A stretch of 37,500 nucleotides of DNA, from positions 1 through 37,500 of the forward strand of contig JBBHKE010002206.1 of assembly GCA_037447655.1 (NCBI GenBank), read 5' to 3'. The stretch comes from Zygnema cylindricum (Eukaryota > Streptophyta > Zygnematophyceae > Zygnematales > Zygnemataceae). The translations under genes were made by a program, and so were the position numbers. Below the pieces are notes generated by a model. That model saw only the letters and a list, made by a program, of their open reading frames with translations. It did not search any database and was not told the origin of the DNA. Shown piece by piece: positions 25,701-34,489 of this stretch; position 1 is the first letter of the stretch; every line of letters begins with the position of its first letter.

Positions 25701-26518
25701 ATTCACTAACCATAATAGTGAAGAACGGTGTGGCGAAGGGGCATCCTATCGACATTACATGGTGTGGATTAATTCTCACTTATTAAACATACTTCATTTC
25801 AGGTTGTTGTATTGTCGGCCTGGCACTAGGTAGCCGGTATTGCACCAAATTTGGAGCAAATTTGGCCCTTTTTCCAAAAATCTTTTATGAATACTTGTCC
25901 AATTTTGGTTTTGTTTTTTATTTCTATACTACAGGTATACATTATATCTTGCTGATCATTAAATTATTTTTCAAACTTGAAGTGAAAGGCTATGTTATAA
26001 GCTTAAAAAACCCAAACCAGGAGCAAGTAATGTTTTGTTTCCGCTTGGTTTTTCTAATTCAAATTTTTACAAGGCAAACTACAATAAAAAGGGAAAAAAA
26101 TTATTGGGCCATATGACAGGTGAAGAAGAAAGTGAACGAGAATAACTGGGAGCAGATTCCTGACCAGCGGTTGAGGAATCAGAAAGATGAGAAAGAGTTT
26201 ATGGACGTGGTGACAGCTGTCACGAATCTTGCCCTGAGCTGTGTGCAACAATTTGGTGTGGATCGGCCAGCCATGAACGATATTCAACTCCGGCTGGAAG
26301 AGATATGTTCGGGTGAAGCCGATGTGAATATCGGCGATCAGAATACGCCTCTTTCCAGAGGTCCGGTTGATGTCAACAGGAATGGAGATTTTGTAAGTGG
26401 GACATTATCTGGAAGGCGAGACTCGGCGTACAGTCCAATAGTTTTCGGCTCGTCGAGAGACCGATCTTCCACAGAAACAAACAGCTTGTACGAAATGAGT
26501 AATGTTGTGCCACGATAA
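7643..26518 (+). CDS. Gene B: five-unit malectin-like receptor kinase (complete, 33 exons, about 2,232 aa)
   Basis: Exons: 7643-7799, 9168-9388, 9525-9602, 10060-10185, 10837-11232, 11840-12044, 12361-12599, 12786-12857, 13176-13307, 13555-13968, 14242-14452, 15480-15712, 15992-16069, 16622-16753, 16915-17325, 17752-17959, 18360-18586, 19031-19123, 19367-19498, 20117-20512, 20708-20915, 21422-21660, 21871-21948, 22050-22181, 22394-22786, 23500-23701, 23892-24044, 24198-24412, 24549-24675, 24829-24980, 25193-25338, 25453-25546, 26120-26518. Their sum is 6,699 nt with an open frame and TAA stop. Order: signal sequence, five malectin-like units (residues about 53-1804), one transmembrane helix (about 1812-1837), kinase (about 1885-2175) and a C-terminal tail. 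Known malectin-like receptor kinases usually carry one such ectodomain, so five is unusual. Only exon 1 has a signal sequence and only the last part has a transmembrane helix and kinase, so one gene is the simplest reading. Every intron is GT-AG. The least certain acceptor is 10837, where the pyrimidine tract is weak. Introns over 300 bp contain no recognised gene. Confidence 0.87.
7800..9167 (+). other. Gene B intron 1
   Basis: 1,368 bp between the signal exon and the first malectin-like exon. It contains a run of 16 G at 8142-8157 and an AATGT/TTCAAT-rich stretch at about 8580-8780, similar in texture to intron 1 of gene A. Open frames here have no recognisable product. Confidence 0.6.
9168..12044 (+). 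CDS. Gene B malectin-like unit 1
   Basis: Exons are 9168-9388 (221 nt), 9525-9602 (78), 10060-10185 (126), 10837-11232 (396) and 11840-12044 (205), totalling 1,026 nt or 342 codons, with phases 1-0-0-0-0-1. It opens [10 protein letters not shown] and closes its first exon in ASGLYW. The second exon starts VRLYF, the third ends RPHISGIE, and the fourth contains DYLGRFW and [20 protein letters not shown]. The fifth begins [15 protein letters not shown]. This is the shortest and apparently the most divergent unit: the opening of its fourth exon reads [12 protein letters not shown], where the others have I/V-I/M-P. The intron 10186-10836 begins with a long CT-rich tract. Confidence 0.84.
10195..10490 (+). 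repeat. CT-rich microsatellite tract in gene B intron
   Basis: About 300 bases almost free of purines, built from TCTCCC, CTTT and CCTCC elements, beginning shortly after the 10185 donor. A strand this rich in pyrimidines explains the long Ser/Leu/Pro open frames here and the Arg/Glu-rich frame opposite, which are not genes. Confidence 0.85.
12361..14452 (+). CDS. Gene B malectin-like unit 2
   Basis: Exons are 12361-12599 (239 nt), 12786-12857 (72), 13176-13307 (132), 13555-13968 (414) and 14242-14452 (211), totalling 1,068 nt or 356 codons. It opens [17 protein letters not shown] and ends the first exon in ELFW after [14 protein letters not shown]. The second exon is [17 protein letters not shown] and onward. 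The third ends APYVTAIE. The fourth starts [12 protein letters not shown] and ends [14 protein letters not shown]. The fifth starts [15 protein letters not shown]. The length equals that of the single unit of gene A. A CT-rich tract precedes the fifth exon. Confidence 0.88.
14135..14236 (+). repeat. CT-rich tract before gene B exon 11
   Basis: About 100 bases of TCTC/CCCT-type sequence running up to the acceptor at 14241. It serves as an exaggerated polypyrimidine tract and resembles the tract at 10195-10490. Confidence 0.8.
15480..17959 (+). CDS. Gene B malectin-like unit 3
   Basis: Exons are 15480-15712 (233 nt), 15992-16069 (78), 16622-16753 (132), 16915-17325 (411) and 17752-17959 (208), totalling 1,062 nt or 354 codons. 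It opens [12 protein letters not shown] and ends the first exon in PGLYW. The second exon begins [12 protein letters not shown], with isoleucine where the other units have valine. The third ends GEAHLSALE. The fourth starts [13 protein letters not shown] and ends [14 protein letters not shown]. The fifth starts [15 protein letters not shown]. The first exon lacks a suitable ATG and would be missed by an ATG-based scan. It was placed by splice phase and homology. The intron before the unit (14453-15479, 1,027 bp) holds no further unit. Confidence 0.85.
16125..16215 (+). repeat. AT-rich ACTAATCATATATA repeat in gene B intron
   Basis: Several imperfect copies of ACTAATCATATATAG/AATAAT in the 16070-16621 intron. 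No coding sequence. Confidence 0.6.
18360..20915 (+). CDS. Gene B malectin-like unit 4
   Basis: Exons are 18360-18586 (227 nt), 19031-19123 (93), 19367-19498 (132), 20117-20512 (396) and 20708-20915 (208), totalling 1,056 nt or 352 codons. It opens [17 protein letters not shown]. The first exon ends PGFYY where the other units end in YW or FW. The second exon, starting [18 protein letters not shown], is five codons longer than in most units. The third ends SPYINSIS, without the final glutamate of the other units. The fourth starts [10 protein letters not shown] and ends [14 protein letters not shown]. The fifth starts [14 protein letters not shown]. The frame is intact throughout, so these look like diverged rather than decayed positions. 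Confidence 0.86.
21422..23701 (+). CDS. Gene B malectin-like unit 5 (membrane-proximal)
   Basis: Exons are 21422-21660 (239 nt), 21871-21948 (78), 22050-22181 (132), 22394-22786 (393) and 23500-23701 (202), totalling 1,044 nt or 348 codons. It opens [18 protein letters not shown] and ends the first exon in NLFW after [14 protein letters not shown]. The second exon is [17 protein letters not shown] and onward, the third ends NPYINGIE, the fourth starts [12 protein letters not shown] and ends [14 protein letters not shown], and the fifth starts [14 protein letters not shown]. By eye it is the unit closest to that of gene A in the first three exons. The 22787-23499 intron (713 bp) is otherwise featureless. 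Confidence 0.88.
23892..24044 (+). CDS. Gene B transmembrane exon
   Basis: A 153-nt exon, phase 1 at both ends. After SSDN comes a helix of about 26 hydrophobic residues beginning [20 protein letters not shown] and ending ALLLFC (residues about 1812-1837). The basic stop-transfer segment RQRRLSREL and then DFEQIAKGP follow. It corresponds exactly to the gene A exon at 1586-1449, with the same phases, and joins the kinase exon through G-G-A-E-L-L. This is the only convincing membrane span after the signal sequence. Confidence 0.9.
24198..26518 (+). CDS. Gene B Ser/Thr kinase domain and C-terminal tail
   Basis: Six exons: 24198-24412, 24549-24675, 24829-24980, 25193-25338, 25453-25546 and 26120-26518. 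Key elements, by residue of the joined product: glycine loop GMGGFGTVY (G1891-G1896), ATP lysine in VAVKRA (K1911), alpha-C glutamate (E1927), catalytic [13 protein letters not shown] (D2007, K2009, N2012), DFG at 2025-2027, [11 protein letters not shown] with DPE at 2052-2054, then [17 protein letters not shown] spanning the 25338/25453 junction, and DRPAM in the last helices. All catalytic residues are present, and it is an RD kinase of RLK/Pelle type, so it should be active. The Ser/Thr-rich tail after RLEEICSG is a likely phosphorylation segment. The last exon starts at the acceptor GACAG|GTGAAG and ends with TAA. Confidence 0.92.
24712..24757 (+). repeat. CTTGA pentanucleotide repeat in gene B kinase intron
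   Basis: About nine slightly degenerate CTTGA units in the 24676-24828 intron, ending some 70 bases before the next acceptor. Confidence 0.75.
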
Positions 26519-27448
26519 TCTTTTGACAACGTTGCAATATGTTTATTTGAGACCGATTTTGTATGAAAACAACACTTCACAGACATCTCTGGTATAAAAT
26601 GTAAAGTGGAAAAATATCTTTTTGAGACAGCGGGTACAAGCGTGTGCCTTGACGGTGGAAACCTGCTGGGAGTCATAAAAAAGAGTTGCTTGTAGACGTG
26701 TATTTTAGGAAATCAAACTGTGAATTACAGTTTTCACAAGGATAGGATGGGATTAGTAGGATAGATGCCTTTCTTGAGTTGTAATTAACCCAGGCTAGTT
26801 AAGATGCATTCACTTTTGCAACACAACTTAGAGCTACTAACCTTTCAAGAGCAGTGACTTTGTGTTGGTAAGCTATCAACAATTGTCTGTTGATGAAATA
26901 CCCCATTTGGAACTTTCATTTGAGGTGTTTTTTTTTTATCTTGAACATTAATAAATTGAATCCACTATCTTGACTGCCAAGCCTCTTGTCTATCCTCTCA
27001 CCTCTATCTGGCGTGACGTTGGAAGCTGCGAGACTCAAATGGCATGCCCGTGATTTCAAGGTTTGGAAATAACTTGCCTGCAAACCTTGAATGTATAATG
27101 GCGTGAAGCAATGCAACAATACAATTGTTGTGCAAAGATTTTATTTAAGGAGGTCTTTCGGCGGCATGAAGTTCTATACATGAGTTTTTTCTATTGTTTT
27201 AATGACAATGACTTGTGAACATAATATATTAGTAATAACAAAGGCAGTTAGATGCAGGTTTTACTGTGGCTAAAAAGTGGTGTTTTAAACGCAGACAACA
27301 CACCTACATGCAGACAATTGCAGAAGTGACAAATAGATAATTTCGTCTTGCTAAAAGGTCTCACATATTACTATTGAGACGGAGAATCCGGAGACATGCT
27401 AGCAAGAACGGATAATGTGAAAAAGAATACTCTGCTCTTTAGAATACG
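26519..27448. other. Gene B 3' flank, no gene seen
   Basis: About 930 bases after the gene B stop with no recognisable gene or RNA. The 3' untranslated region and poly(A) site must lie here. AATAAA-like sequence occurs near 26950 (ATTAATAAATT), but charophyte poly(A) signals are too variable for a call. Confidence 0.5.
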
Positions 27449-27999
27449 TGCACTACACCGCCAATCGTTATTAGCGTGTAAGTTTTTCTAGCGTATAAAA
27501 ATAATTACCGTGGTGTATGCTATTTAAGAATTTGAAAATTTTGGAAAAAATTATACATTCTAATTGTTTGGTTATGGTAATTTGGATCTTTGAAAAAAAA
27601 AATGTCGGTCGCAAACATGCTTACACTAATATAGGTCTCCGTACAATATCTGATAAATCGTACACAAATCGTACATTCACACGGTCGAAACGCGGCTGTC
27701 GGACGAATATGTGCGAGCGGTATTTTTTTCGACCTGATTTTTTTTCCTTTTGAGAACGCACATTCTCATGCGTCCACGGTTACTAAAACTAATTTATTGT
27801 ATTTTTTAACTTAAAAAGGTACATTTATGTACGGTCTGACACTGACGGTACACCACTCTATTTAAGAGACAACGTACTGAAAATAACCCTAAATAGAATA
27901 AAGAAAAAAATAGAATGAACTACACTAATGGAGAAAAATAAACAAAAGCGGGACGGAATTAGCGTACACAACGCTAATAACGATTGGCGGTGTAGTGCA
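27449..27999. mobile_element. TIR element 1, mariner-like TA target (non-autonomous)
   Basis: A 551-bp interval bounded by perfect 29-bp inverted repeats, 27449-27477 and 27971-27999. Counting TA as the target duplication, the ends read TA|CACCGCCAATCGTTATTA and its reverse complement. The terminal sequence is nearly the same as in the element at 28264-28477. No transposase-like frame lies inside. TA flanks suggest a Tc1/mariner-type mover, by analogy with plant Stowaway elements. Confidence 0.75.
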
Positions 28000-28263
28000 A
28001 TTGAGAAGGGTAAATTTCACACATGGTTCTCATTGCTGCGGACTACTGTGTGCACTAAACACACTATAGCTACGAGAGTTGGTTGGGAATGCTTCTCGAT
28101 CTTGTCGCCAACAATTCAAGCGCCAGGCGCGCCTTCATTGGCTACGCTCGTACAACCAAGTCCGCGAGACCACACTTCGTACCCACAAAATGAAATTTCA
28201 AAAGAAAGGGAAAACCTTCGAAAATCACTGAGTTCGACGATTCAAGATTGAGCCACCTGACCT

Positions 28264-28477
28264 GTACACCGCGAATCGCTATTAGCGTTAACAAATATTT
28301 AGAGTTAAAGAACAATTAGTGTGATTAACGCTAATTGGGAAATCCAGGATTTTCAAGAAATTCAGTCACTCTAATTTGTTTTTTAGGATTTTTTTAATCA
28401 CTCGATTTAAGAATTTGGGTAAAAATTTAGGGGCGCCGAATTAGCGTGATTAACGCTAATAGCGATTCGCGGTGTAC
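28264..28477. mobile_element. TIR element 2, same family as 27449-27999
   Basis: A 214-bp interval with perfect 28-bp inverted repeats, 28264-28291 and 28450-28477. The ends read TA|CACCGCGAATCGCTATTA and reverse complement. Internal copies of GATTAACGCTAAT suggest subterminal repeats. Too short to encode a protein, so it is a miniature inverted-repeat element. Confidence 0.78.
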
Positions 28478-28779
28478 TGTAAAAAACAATGATTTTTTTT
28501 TGGGAATCGAGCGTACCTTCACGAGAGTGCGATGGAAACGAAATAGATTGAGAATAACGAGATCATACCACGAGTATCGCTATGACATCGAGTGGGAGTG
28601 TTGATTTTTGGCGATCTAAGGCGATACCTCCGGTACGGATGAACATACCTGATGTACTAATGTGACGTGACAAAAAAAGTTCAACTTGACATGAGCAACA
28701 ATTTTCCAAAGGGAGGCATCCAGTCGATTGCGGTCGTTTTGAGGTAGAGAGGCGCCAAAATGAGAAGCACAGAGGCCCT

Positions 28780-29300
28780 AACCGAGTAGGCATAAGTAAG
28801 AGGGGAAAGCTCTGTGGAGGTAATAAGAGGGGAGGGAGGAGCCAGAGCACAAGGGGGATTTCGGTGAGGTAATTGGAAAGGGGAAGGGGTAAGCTCCGAA
28901 AGAGATGTGTGGAAAAATAAGGCGGGGGGAAGAGTATCAAAGAGGGGATCATCATGAGAAAGAGGGAGGGAATTTGAAGTGGGGGTGGATTATTTAGAGG
29001 CTAAAGTGTGAGGGAGAAGGAGAACGGATGAATGATTTATAAGAGTGGTGGAAGGACCGCAGGCAGTAAGACATGAGAGGAAGGGGAAAGATTGGAGAGG
29101 GTAAAGAGGGAGGGAGAGGAGGCGTGGAGGGAACCCGCGGGTTTGAATGGGAGGGTTATGAGATTGTAAGGTACGAGAGATTTGATGGGTAAGGAGATGC
29201 TCATGAAGGATTGAGGAGAGCGAGAGAGTGAAGGGAGAGAGAAGGAAAGGCGGAGAGACGCGAATGGGGGGAAGGGAGGAGCGAGCGAGACAAAGTTCGA
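28780..29300 (+). repeat. Purine-rich (GGGAGGAA/GAGAGA) low-complexity tract
   Basis: About 520 bases strongly biased to G and A on the plus strand. It gives Leu/Pro/Ser-rich open frames on the minus strand (28563-28955 and 28990-29316) that carry no recognisable domain and are best explained by composition. It mirrors the CT-rich intron tracts of gene B. Confidence 0.65.
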
Positions 29301-29319
29301 AGAATTGGTGTTTCATTGA

Positions 29320-30729
29320 AGGTCACTTCTTTGGGGGTGATGACACGTCGTGCGAAAAGGACAACCGATACAATACGATTCCTAATTTGGAGGGTTTTTT
29401 ATAAAGGTGACATTCCATTAGGCGAAAAGTGGCGTAGTTTACAGAAATACTCGACCCTCAGTACCAAATCGTACCGCCTATTTTGCTTTTATATGAAAAA
29501 CAACATTACATAGAATCTTGTCGATACTCTCCGAAGGTCTTGGAGGTAATAATGGCCGTCGGATGTTCATCTGCGAGTCGTTCGCTTCATTTTTTTCTGT
29601 AACTGTCAACCCACCTGACACCTCGAGGAGGTGGGTTGGCAGATACACAAAAAAAAAGTTCGTGACACGCTGGACGATTAAGCTACGTGTCATGATGGAA
29701 AACCAACGAAAAATCTTAAGATTTGCACATGACACGCGCTTTCCAAAATACAACCGAAAATAAAAACGAAATTTTGTAACATTCCTTCGTCACGCTATTT
29801 TCGATAACTTTTGTTCGTCACACTATTTCTCTCAAAGGACTTTCGTTATGTTCGAAAACAGAAACCCTAAAAAATGAGCTGGCGTACAGACTAGCGTCTA
29901 CAAAAAGTATAAAAGTTTTGTCGTATGATTACTTCGCACGCAGGTACATGGTACGAAAGTGAAGATTTGAAGCTAAGTTTGTCGGTTCTAAAAATCTAAA
30001 AGATATTCAATATCTGATCGTGGCTAGCTTGCGTGGCGCCAGTCATTCTAGAACACGTGGCTTACAGACTCTACGTGATGGAACATCGACTCAATCAACC
30101 CGGTCTGTAGAGTTTTGCCTTACAATTACATAAATGTATGATGGAACTTCACCCTAAGTTATAAATATGACGTGAAAAGTGCAAACAATTTGATTGGAGA
30201 AGATATTTGTACCATGTTTCACATCCAAAGATTCGGAGGTGGCGAATATCTCATTTTACGGAGGACCTTGCTTCCATGGGAGCACTATAGTTTTTGGTAA
30301 AAAGCTAATGGGACATGGATTGCGTAAGTAGTTTCCGCATACGACAACCTCTGCCTAAAACTTTAACGCGACATGGAGAGTGCCATTTTACTTAACGTGA
30401 GACATACCTTTTTGGTACATTTTGTTGGGGAGTATGATGCGCGGTTAACTGGTGCGAGATTCCATGTTGAGTGTAAAATTGGCGAATTAATTAGAGACAA
30501 CCATACTTATTATGGCTTCGAAGTGTTTGGATTCTTTTTTGGTGGGAATTTTATGCAAACGCGTTAAATTCATGAAAATGTACAAACACGTCACAGTTGA
30601 GAGAGATTGTGTACACGCTCCAAAAAAAATTGGCGCGCTTAATGAATGCGACAAAATATTTAGATCCGTTTGAAACTGCGCGTGAGCTTGGGTCCACACA
30701 CATAAAAATGGATGATTGAAATTGGTGAT
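29320..30729. other. Intergenic, no gene seen
   Basis: No coding sequence or RNA gene recognised. It contains the hairpin at 29605-29640, scattered GACACG/TTCGTCAC words (29341, 29661, 29728, 29791, 29816) and a G-box-like ACACGTGGC near 30053. Probably decayed mobile-element sequence. Confidence 0.5.
29605..29640. repeat. Hairpin in intergenic region
   Basis: GTCAACCCACCT (29605-29616) and AGGTGGGTTGGC (29629-29640) pair over 12 bases with one mismatch, leaving a 12-base loop. Weaker pairing continues outward through the flanking T-run and A-run. It could be the core of a decayed inverted-repeat element. Confidence 0.55.
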
Positions 30730-31317
30730 GTTGCATTCACACTAGAAATGGATGATGAATGAGATGAATAAATGAATGTCTTTTTTTTTTGTTTGGACGT
30801 GAATCGCCCTTGACGTCACCTCACATCAACAAAAACGTCCCTATGTGATTCATGTTGCCGTACGATTAGTCGCTAATGACTCAAATCCGTCAGTACCAAA
30901 CCATTGGTAAGAAAGGGGGAGACGTTTCGTCAAAGTTCCAAAGAAGTTTTAAGTTTACATTTTTTTACGTTCTATTTTAGATGATTTGATTGGGTATTTA
31001 CTTATGGGTTAGCATTTTAGAAAATTTTGTTATACTACGAATCATTAATTCGATACGGCCTATGTTTTTCAAAGTCGATTTCTGCATTCAAAAGGTTTTC
31101 CTGAAAGAAGTTGACTTACCACGGTTGTCAAGTTTCCACACACTTGTCCGATAGCTTTGTCCAGTCGCCCAAATCAGTATATTTTGTCCCACACGACTCT
31201 AAAAGGTTGACACCGAGCGGTCGACCTGTTTCGCTATTTTTTGTTTTTGCCGAATGAATGGTATGGGATCATTCGATTCTCATCTCACTCCATCATCCAT
31301 TTATAGTGTAATGCAGC
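30730..31317. mobile_element. Imperfect inverted-repeat element of unknown class
   Basis: Left end 30730-30769 (TTGCATTCACACTAG..., ATGGATGATGAATGAGATGA) is repeated inverted at 31275-31317 (ATGGATGATGGAGTGAGATG in reverse), with only a few mismatches over about 40 bases. No clear target duplication was found and no coding capacity lies between. Confidence 0.5.
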
Positions 31318-31632
31318 AAAAGGAGTGCTTGAAAAGAGTGACGTGACATTTTATTTGCATGCAACAATGGCAAAATTTAAAGATTTGTTAGAAAAAAAAT
31401 TGTAAGAAGATTTGGCTAGTACAATAGTCAAACTATCGCTATTTGAGTATCATCCACAAGTAAAGTTTTGGGTTGACTATAACATTTCAAAAGGTACATA
31501 GAATCTTGGGCTACGTTTATTTTGTAGTTTTTATAAATGAAATGCATCGTCATAAAATTAAACTTTTAGGCCTTTAGAGGTGGCGGAGGCTTTTACAGGT
31601 GGCGGCATTTACTGAAAAAAGCTTTTTAGATA

Positions 31633-32411
31633 GGGTATGTCCCCATGTACTTGAAATTTAGCGAACTTACTTTGTTTTTTAGCCCAGATCCAGCGGACCC
31701 GGATTTCAAGTGTCCCTATGTCTGTAAGGACGAAATTGTAATTTACGCTTGTGACGACTGTATACGTCGACAGTACTTGTGACGGTTGTCAACGTCTACA
31801 ATCTGTGGTCGCACGTTATTTTTTGGAACTGATTCTGACGTCGCATGTCTTACCGTGACATTGTAGATGTACCGCCTTCCAGTCTGTGTCGTTTCACGGT
31901 TGACGAAGATGCGCTTTGCCTTTGCGTCTCCTGTCCGATCGATGTGAAACATCATCGGAATTTGAAGACCCCTGCAAAAAAAAAATCCGTACTGGATGAA
32001 AACGGACAAAATCAAACAAATTGTGTACTTGTCTTTGTCTTATTGGACTGCAAACGGACAAAACATAGCGAGATCTGTACTTTTCTTTGTCCTTGTAAAT
32101 CGTATGAAATTTTTCGAAAATCACGACACGTGCGACTATATGTTCCTATTTGTTTTTCAAAAATACCTAGATTAAAACACATCGCGCATGTGTTTTAAAC
32201 GTAAGGTTGAAGATGACATTTTTTGTCATGGAAGTGGCCTGGAAAACACAAGACGACAAATTTTCGTACTTCCTAAGTTCGAGGATGACACAAATTGTAC
32301 TCTACAAATTTGCGATTCCTTCGTACGGTTGCAACTTACGCAGTACGGCTCTAAGTTTTAAAGGAAAACGACAGAAAAAAAATCCTTACTTATGCACATG
32401 GGGACATACCC
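31633..32411. mobile_element. TIR element with 3-bp target duplication (PIF/Harbinger-like), 779 bp
   Basis: Terminal inverted repeats GGGTATGTCCCCATGT (31633-31648) and ACATGGGGACATACCC (32396-32411) are exact reverse complements. They are flanked by ATA on both sides (31630-31632 and 32412-32414), consistent with a 3-bp target duplication. The interior has no transposase-like frame, so it is non-autonomous. Ends and some interior words (CCCTATGT, TGTGACGA) are shared with the element at 33018-33963. Confidence 0.75.
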
Positions 32412-33017
32412 ATAGACTAGTTACTAAAAGTACTTTGCGAATGTCAATGGGCGCACTACTGACGTTAACGTCCCGAGAGCGAATGGCCAATAGGATTACG
32501 TCGTCTCTTACGCGAATTTGCTACTGTAGTGGATAGTAAAGTACAAATTGAGTAAAACAATTGGACTTTGGTGAAAGGTGATGACCGCTCTCTTGTTTCA
32601 TGCGCGGCGGATTCGTGGTTTTGCTCCTGTATAGACTTTCACTTTGGAGAAAGGTGATGACTGGTGGTAGGTTTTGTACAGTCTCTTACGTCATTTTGCC
32701 AAAAAATGTACGTTTAAAGTACACAAGTACAAGTAGCGGTACAATTAAAGTACCGTTGAGTCTAAATTTGACGGTCAATCGGTTGGACAACTTTGACTTT
32801 CAAAATATAGTTTCAACCACTTAAACTTTTGTCGCGCTTGCAAACGTCGGCCGTCACAATAAAATTAGCAATTCACACAGCCGACGAATGTTTAAAGTAA
32901 CAAAACTGCGACAACCACATGTAATTAAAAGTGTTGCAGACAATCACTTTTTGTCGTTATGTGAGCTCCACGGTGAGAGCACGTTTGATATTAACTTAGC
33001 CGCAAAATTGAAATTTA

Positions 33018-33963
33018 GGGTACGTCCCCATGTAATTGGTACTTTGATAGAGTATATTGGACTGTAGTAAGGATTCTCCGTACTACTTTGAAGAGCATCC
33101 CTATGTGCAAAAATAAAATAGGAAATTTGAAATGTAACGGTTGTAGACGTAGGTACAACTTGTGACGATCGAAGACGACTACGAAACTTCCAACGATTAC
33201 TGACGATTACAAAAACAACGACAATTATAGACGTCTAGATTTTTGTGAAATCGTAGATGTTTAGTGTTTGGTGATATTGTGACGTCACGCTCACTTGTGA
33301 CAACATCGACGTCACTGATTCAATAACTTTCCGTAATGGTTTTCCGATTTCGTATTTTCTACTTTTTTCGCTCGACTTGCCATTAAAAAAAATCCTAAAA
33401 ATTGTCAAAAATAATATTTTTAAAATATCTTTCATTTTATACCAATACTGTCGTGTCTCATTCTAAAAAGCGTGTGATAAAAGCGATGGTGTGAGAGGGA
33501 GAGGGGAGAGGCGACGACGGCGCAAAATTTGTTAAAGACCCCATGAATGAAAGTGGAGGTCGGAGACCCTTGCAGATTTTTTTTTGTATATGCGCGCGAC
33601 GGGCACGGAGAAAAATAGCGAGGACACTCACTCGTCCTAAAATTTTCACTCTTGTGGCCCGTGCGTGGGTGATTTTTCATTCGCTGTTTGGGCGGTACTT
33701 TAACTAAAATCACCCCCTTAAGGTGATTTTGGATGAAGTTTTTTTTTGGGCTGGATTCTCTTGACTGGGGGTCGAAAAGGGAAAAACGCAAAAATGTGTT
33801 CACATGACGACAAACACGCCGTATATCCAAAGTATGAATTGTCATTCACTCTACTTTGGTAAAAATGATTTTCTCGTACGACTAAAGTTTTTGTTAAAGT
33901 TCCCTAAAATTTAGGGCAAAAATACAAAGAAAAGAATATATTTTAATACATGGTGACGTACCC
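33018..33963. mobile_element. TIR element with TTA target duplication (PIF/Harbinger-like), 946 bp
   Basis: Terminal repeats GGGTACGTCCCCATGTA (33018-33034) and its inverse at 33947-33963 differ at one base. TTA flanks both ends (33015-33017 and 33964-33966). The right arm of the surrounding fold-back keeps the uninterrupted sequence with a single TAA/TTA at 34805-34807, an empty site proving insertion with a TTA duplication. TTA is the preferred PIF/Harbinger target. No transposase frame is present. Confidence 0.82.
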
Positions 33964-34279
33964 TTAGTCGTATAAGCATTACATTGAATTTAGACGTAAA
34001 TTGAAACGAAACCTCTTTAAACTGAAGTACTGTAAGTATTTTACGGAAATATTAAAATGCACGAAACAAAATTTTGCTGTCAATGTAAAGATGTTGATTC
34101 GCAGATAGTGTGGCTCGATTTCGTCCCGCGTGACGACGCGCATTTTTTTCATTTAATTTCAACTGATATTTTTACGCCAGTTCGTTTTATTCGATGTTGT
34201 TCAAATCGTGCGATTTTTTCCTTTTATCGATTGCTACGTATAATTTGTGACTGTTGAAAAAATCGCAAAAAATCGCGAT

Positions 34280-34489
34280 GTACTTTCTGTTCGGTAAACA
34301 GAACGGACAATTTACGGAACTGTACAATATTTTACGGTAAATATACGGGTTTGTACGAAAAAAAGTACGGACTTTGACGAAAAGATACGCTGCTCTTCGT
34401 AGTACTTTCTGTTTGGTAAAATGAACAAAATTTTGATAGGAAAACGTGCGGATTTGTACCAAAAATGTACGGACTATGACTAAAAGAGA
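34280..34489 (+). repeat. Direct duplication in the loop of the fold-back
   Basis: GTACTTTCTGTTCGGTAAA at 34280-34298 recurs as GTACTTTCTGTTTGGTAAA at 34402-34420, and similarity continues through GTACGGACTTTGAC / GTACGGACTATGAC, a period of about 122 bases. Open frames here are by-products. Confidence 0.65.

Noticed and set aside
28563-29316. Two minus-strand frames of 130 and 108 codons rich in Leu, Pro and Ser
   Set aside because: Located in a purine-rich tract. No domain, no splice pattern and biased composition explain them.
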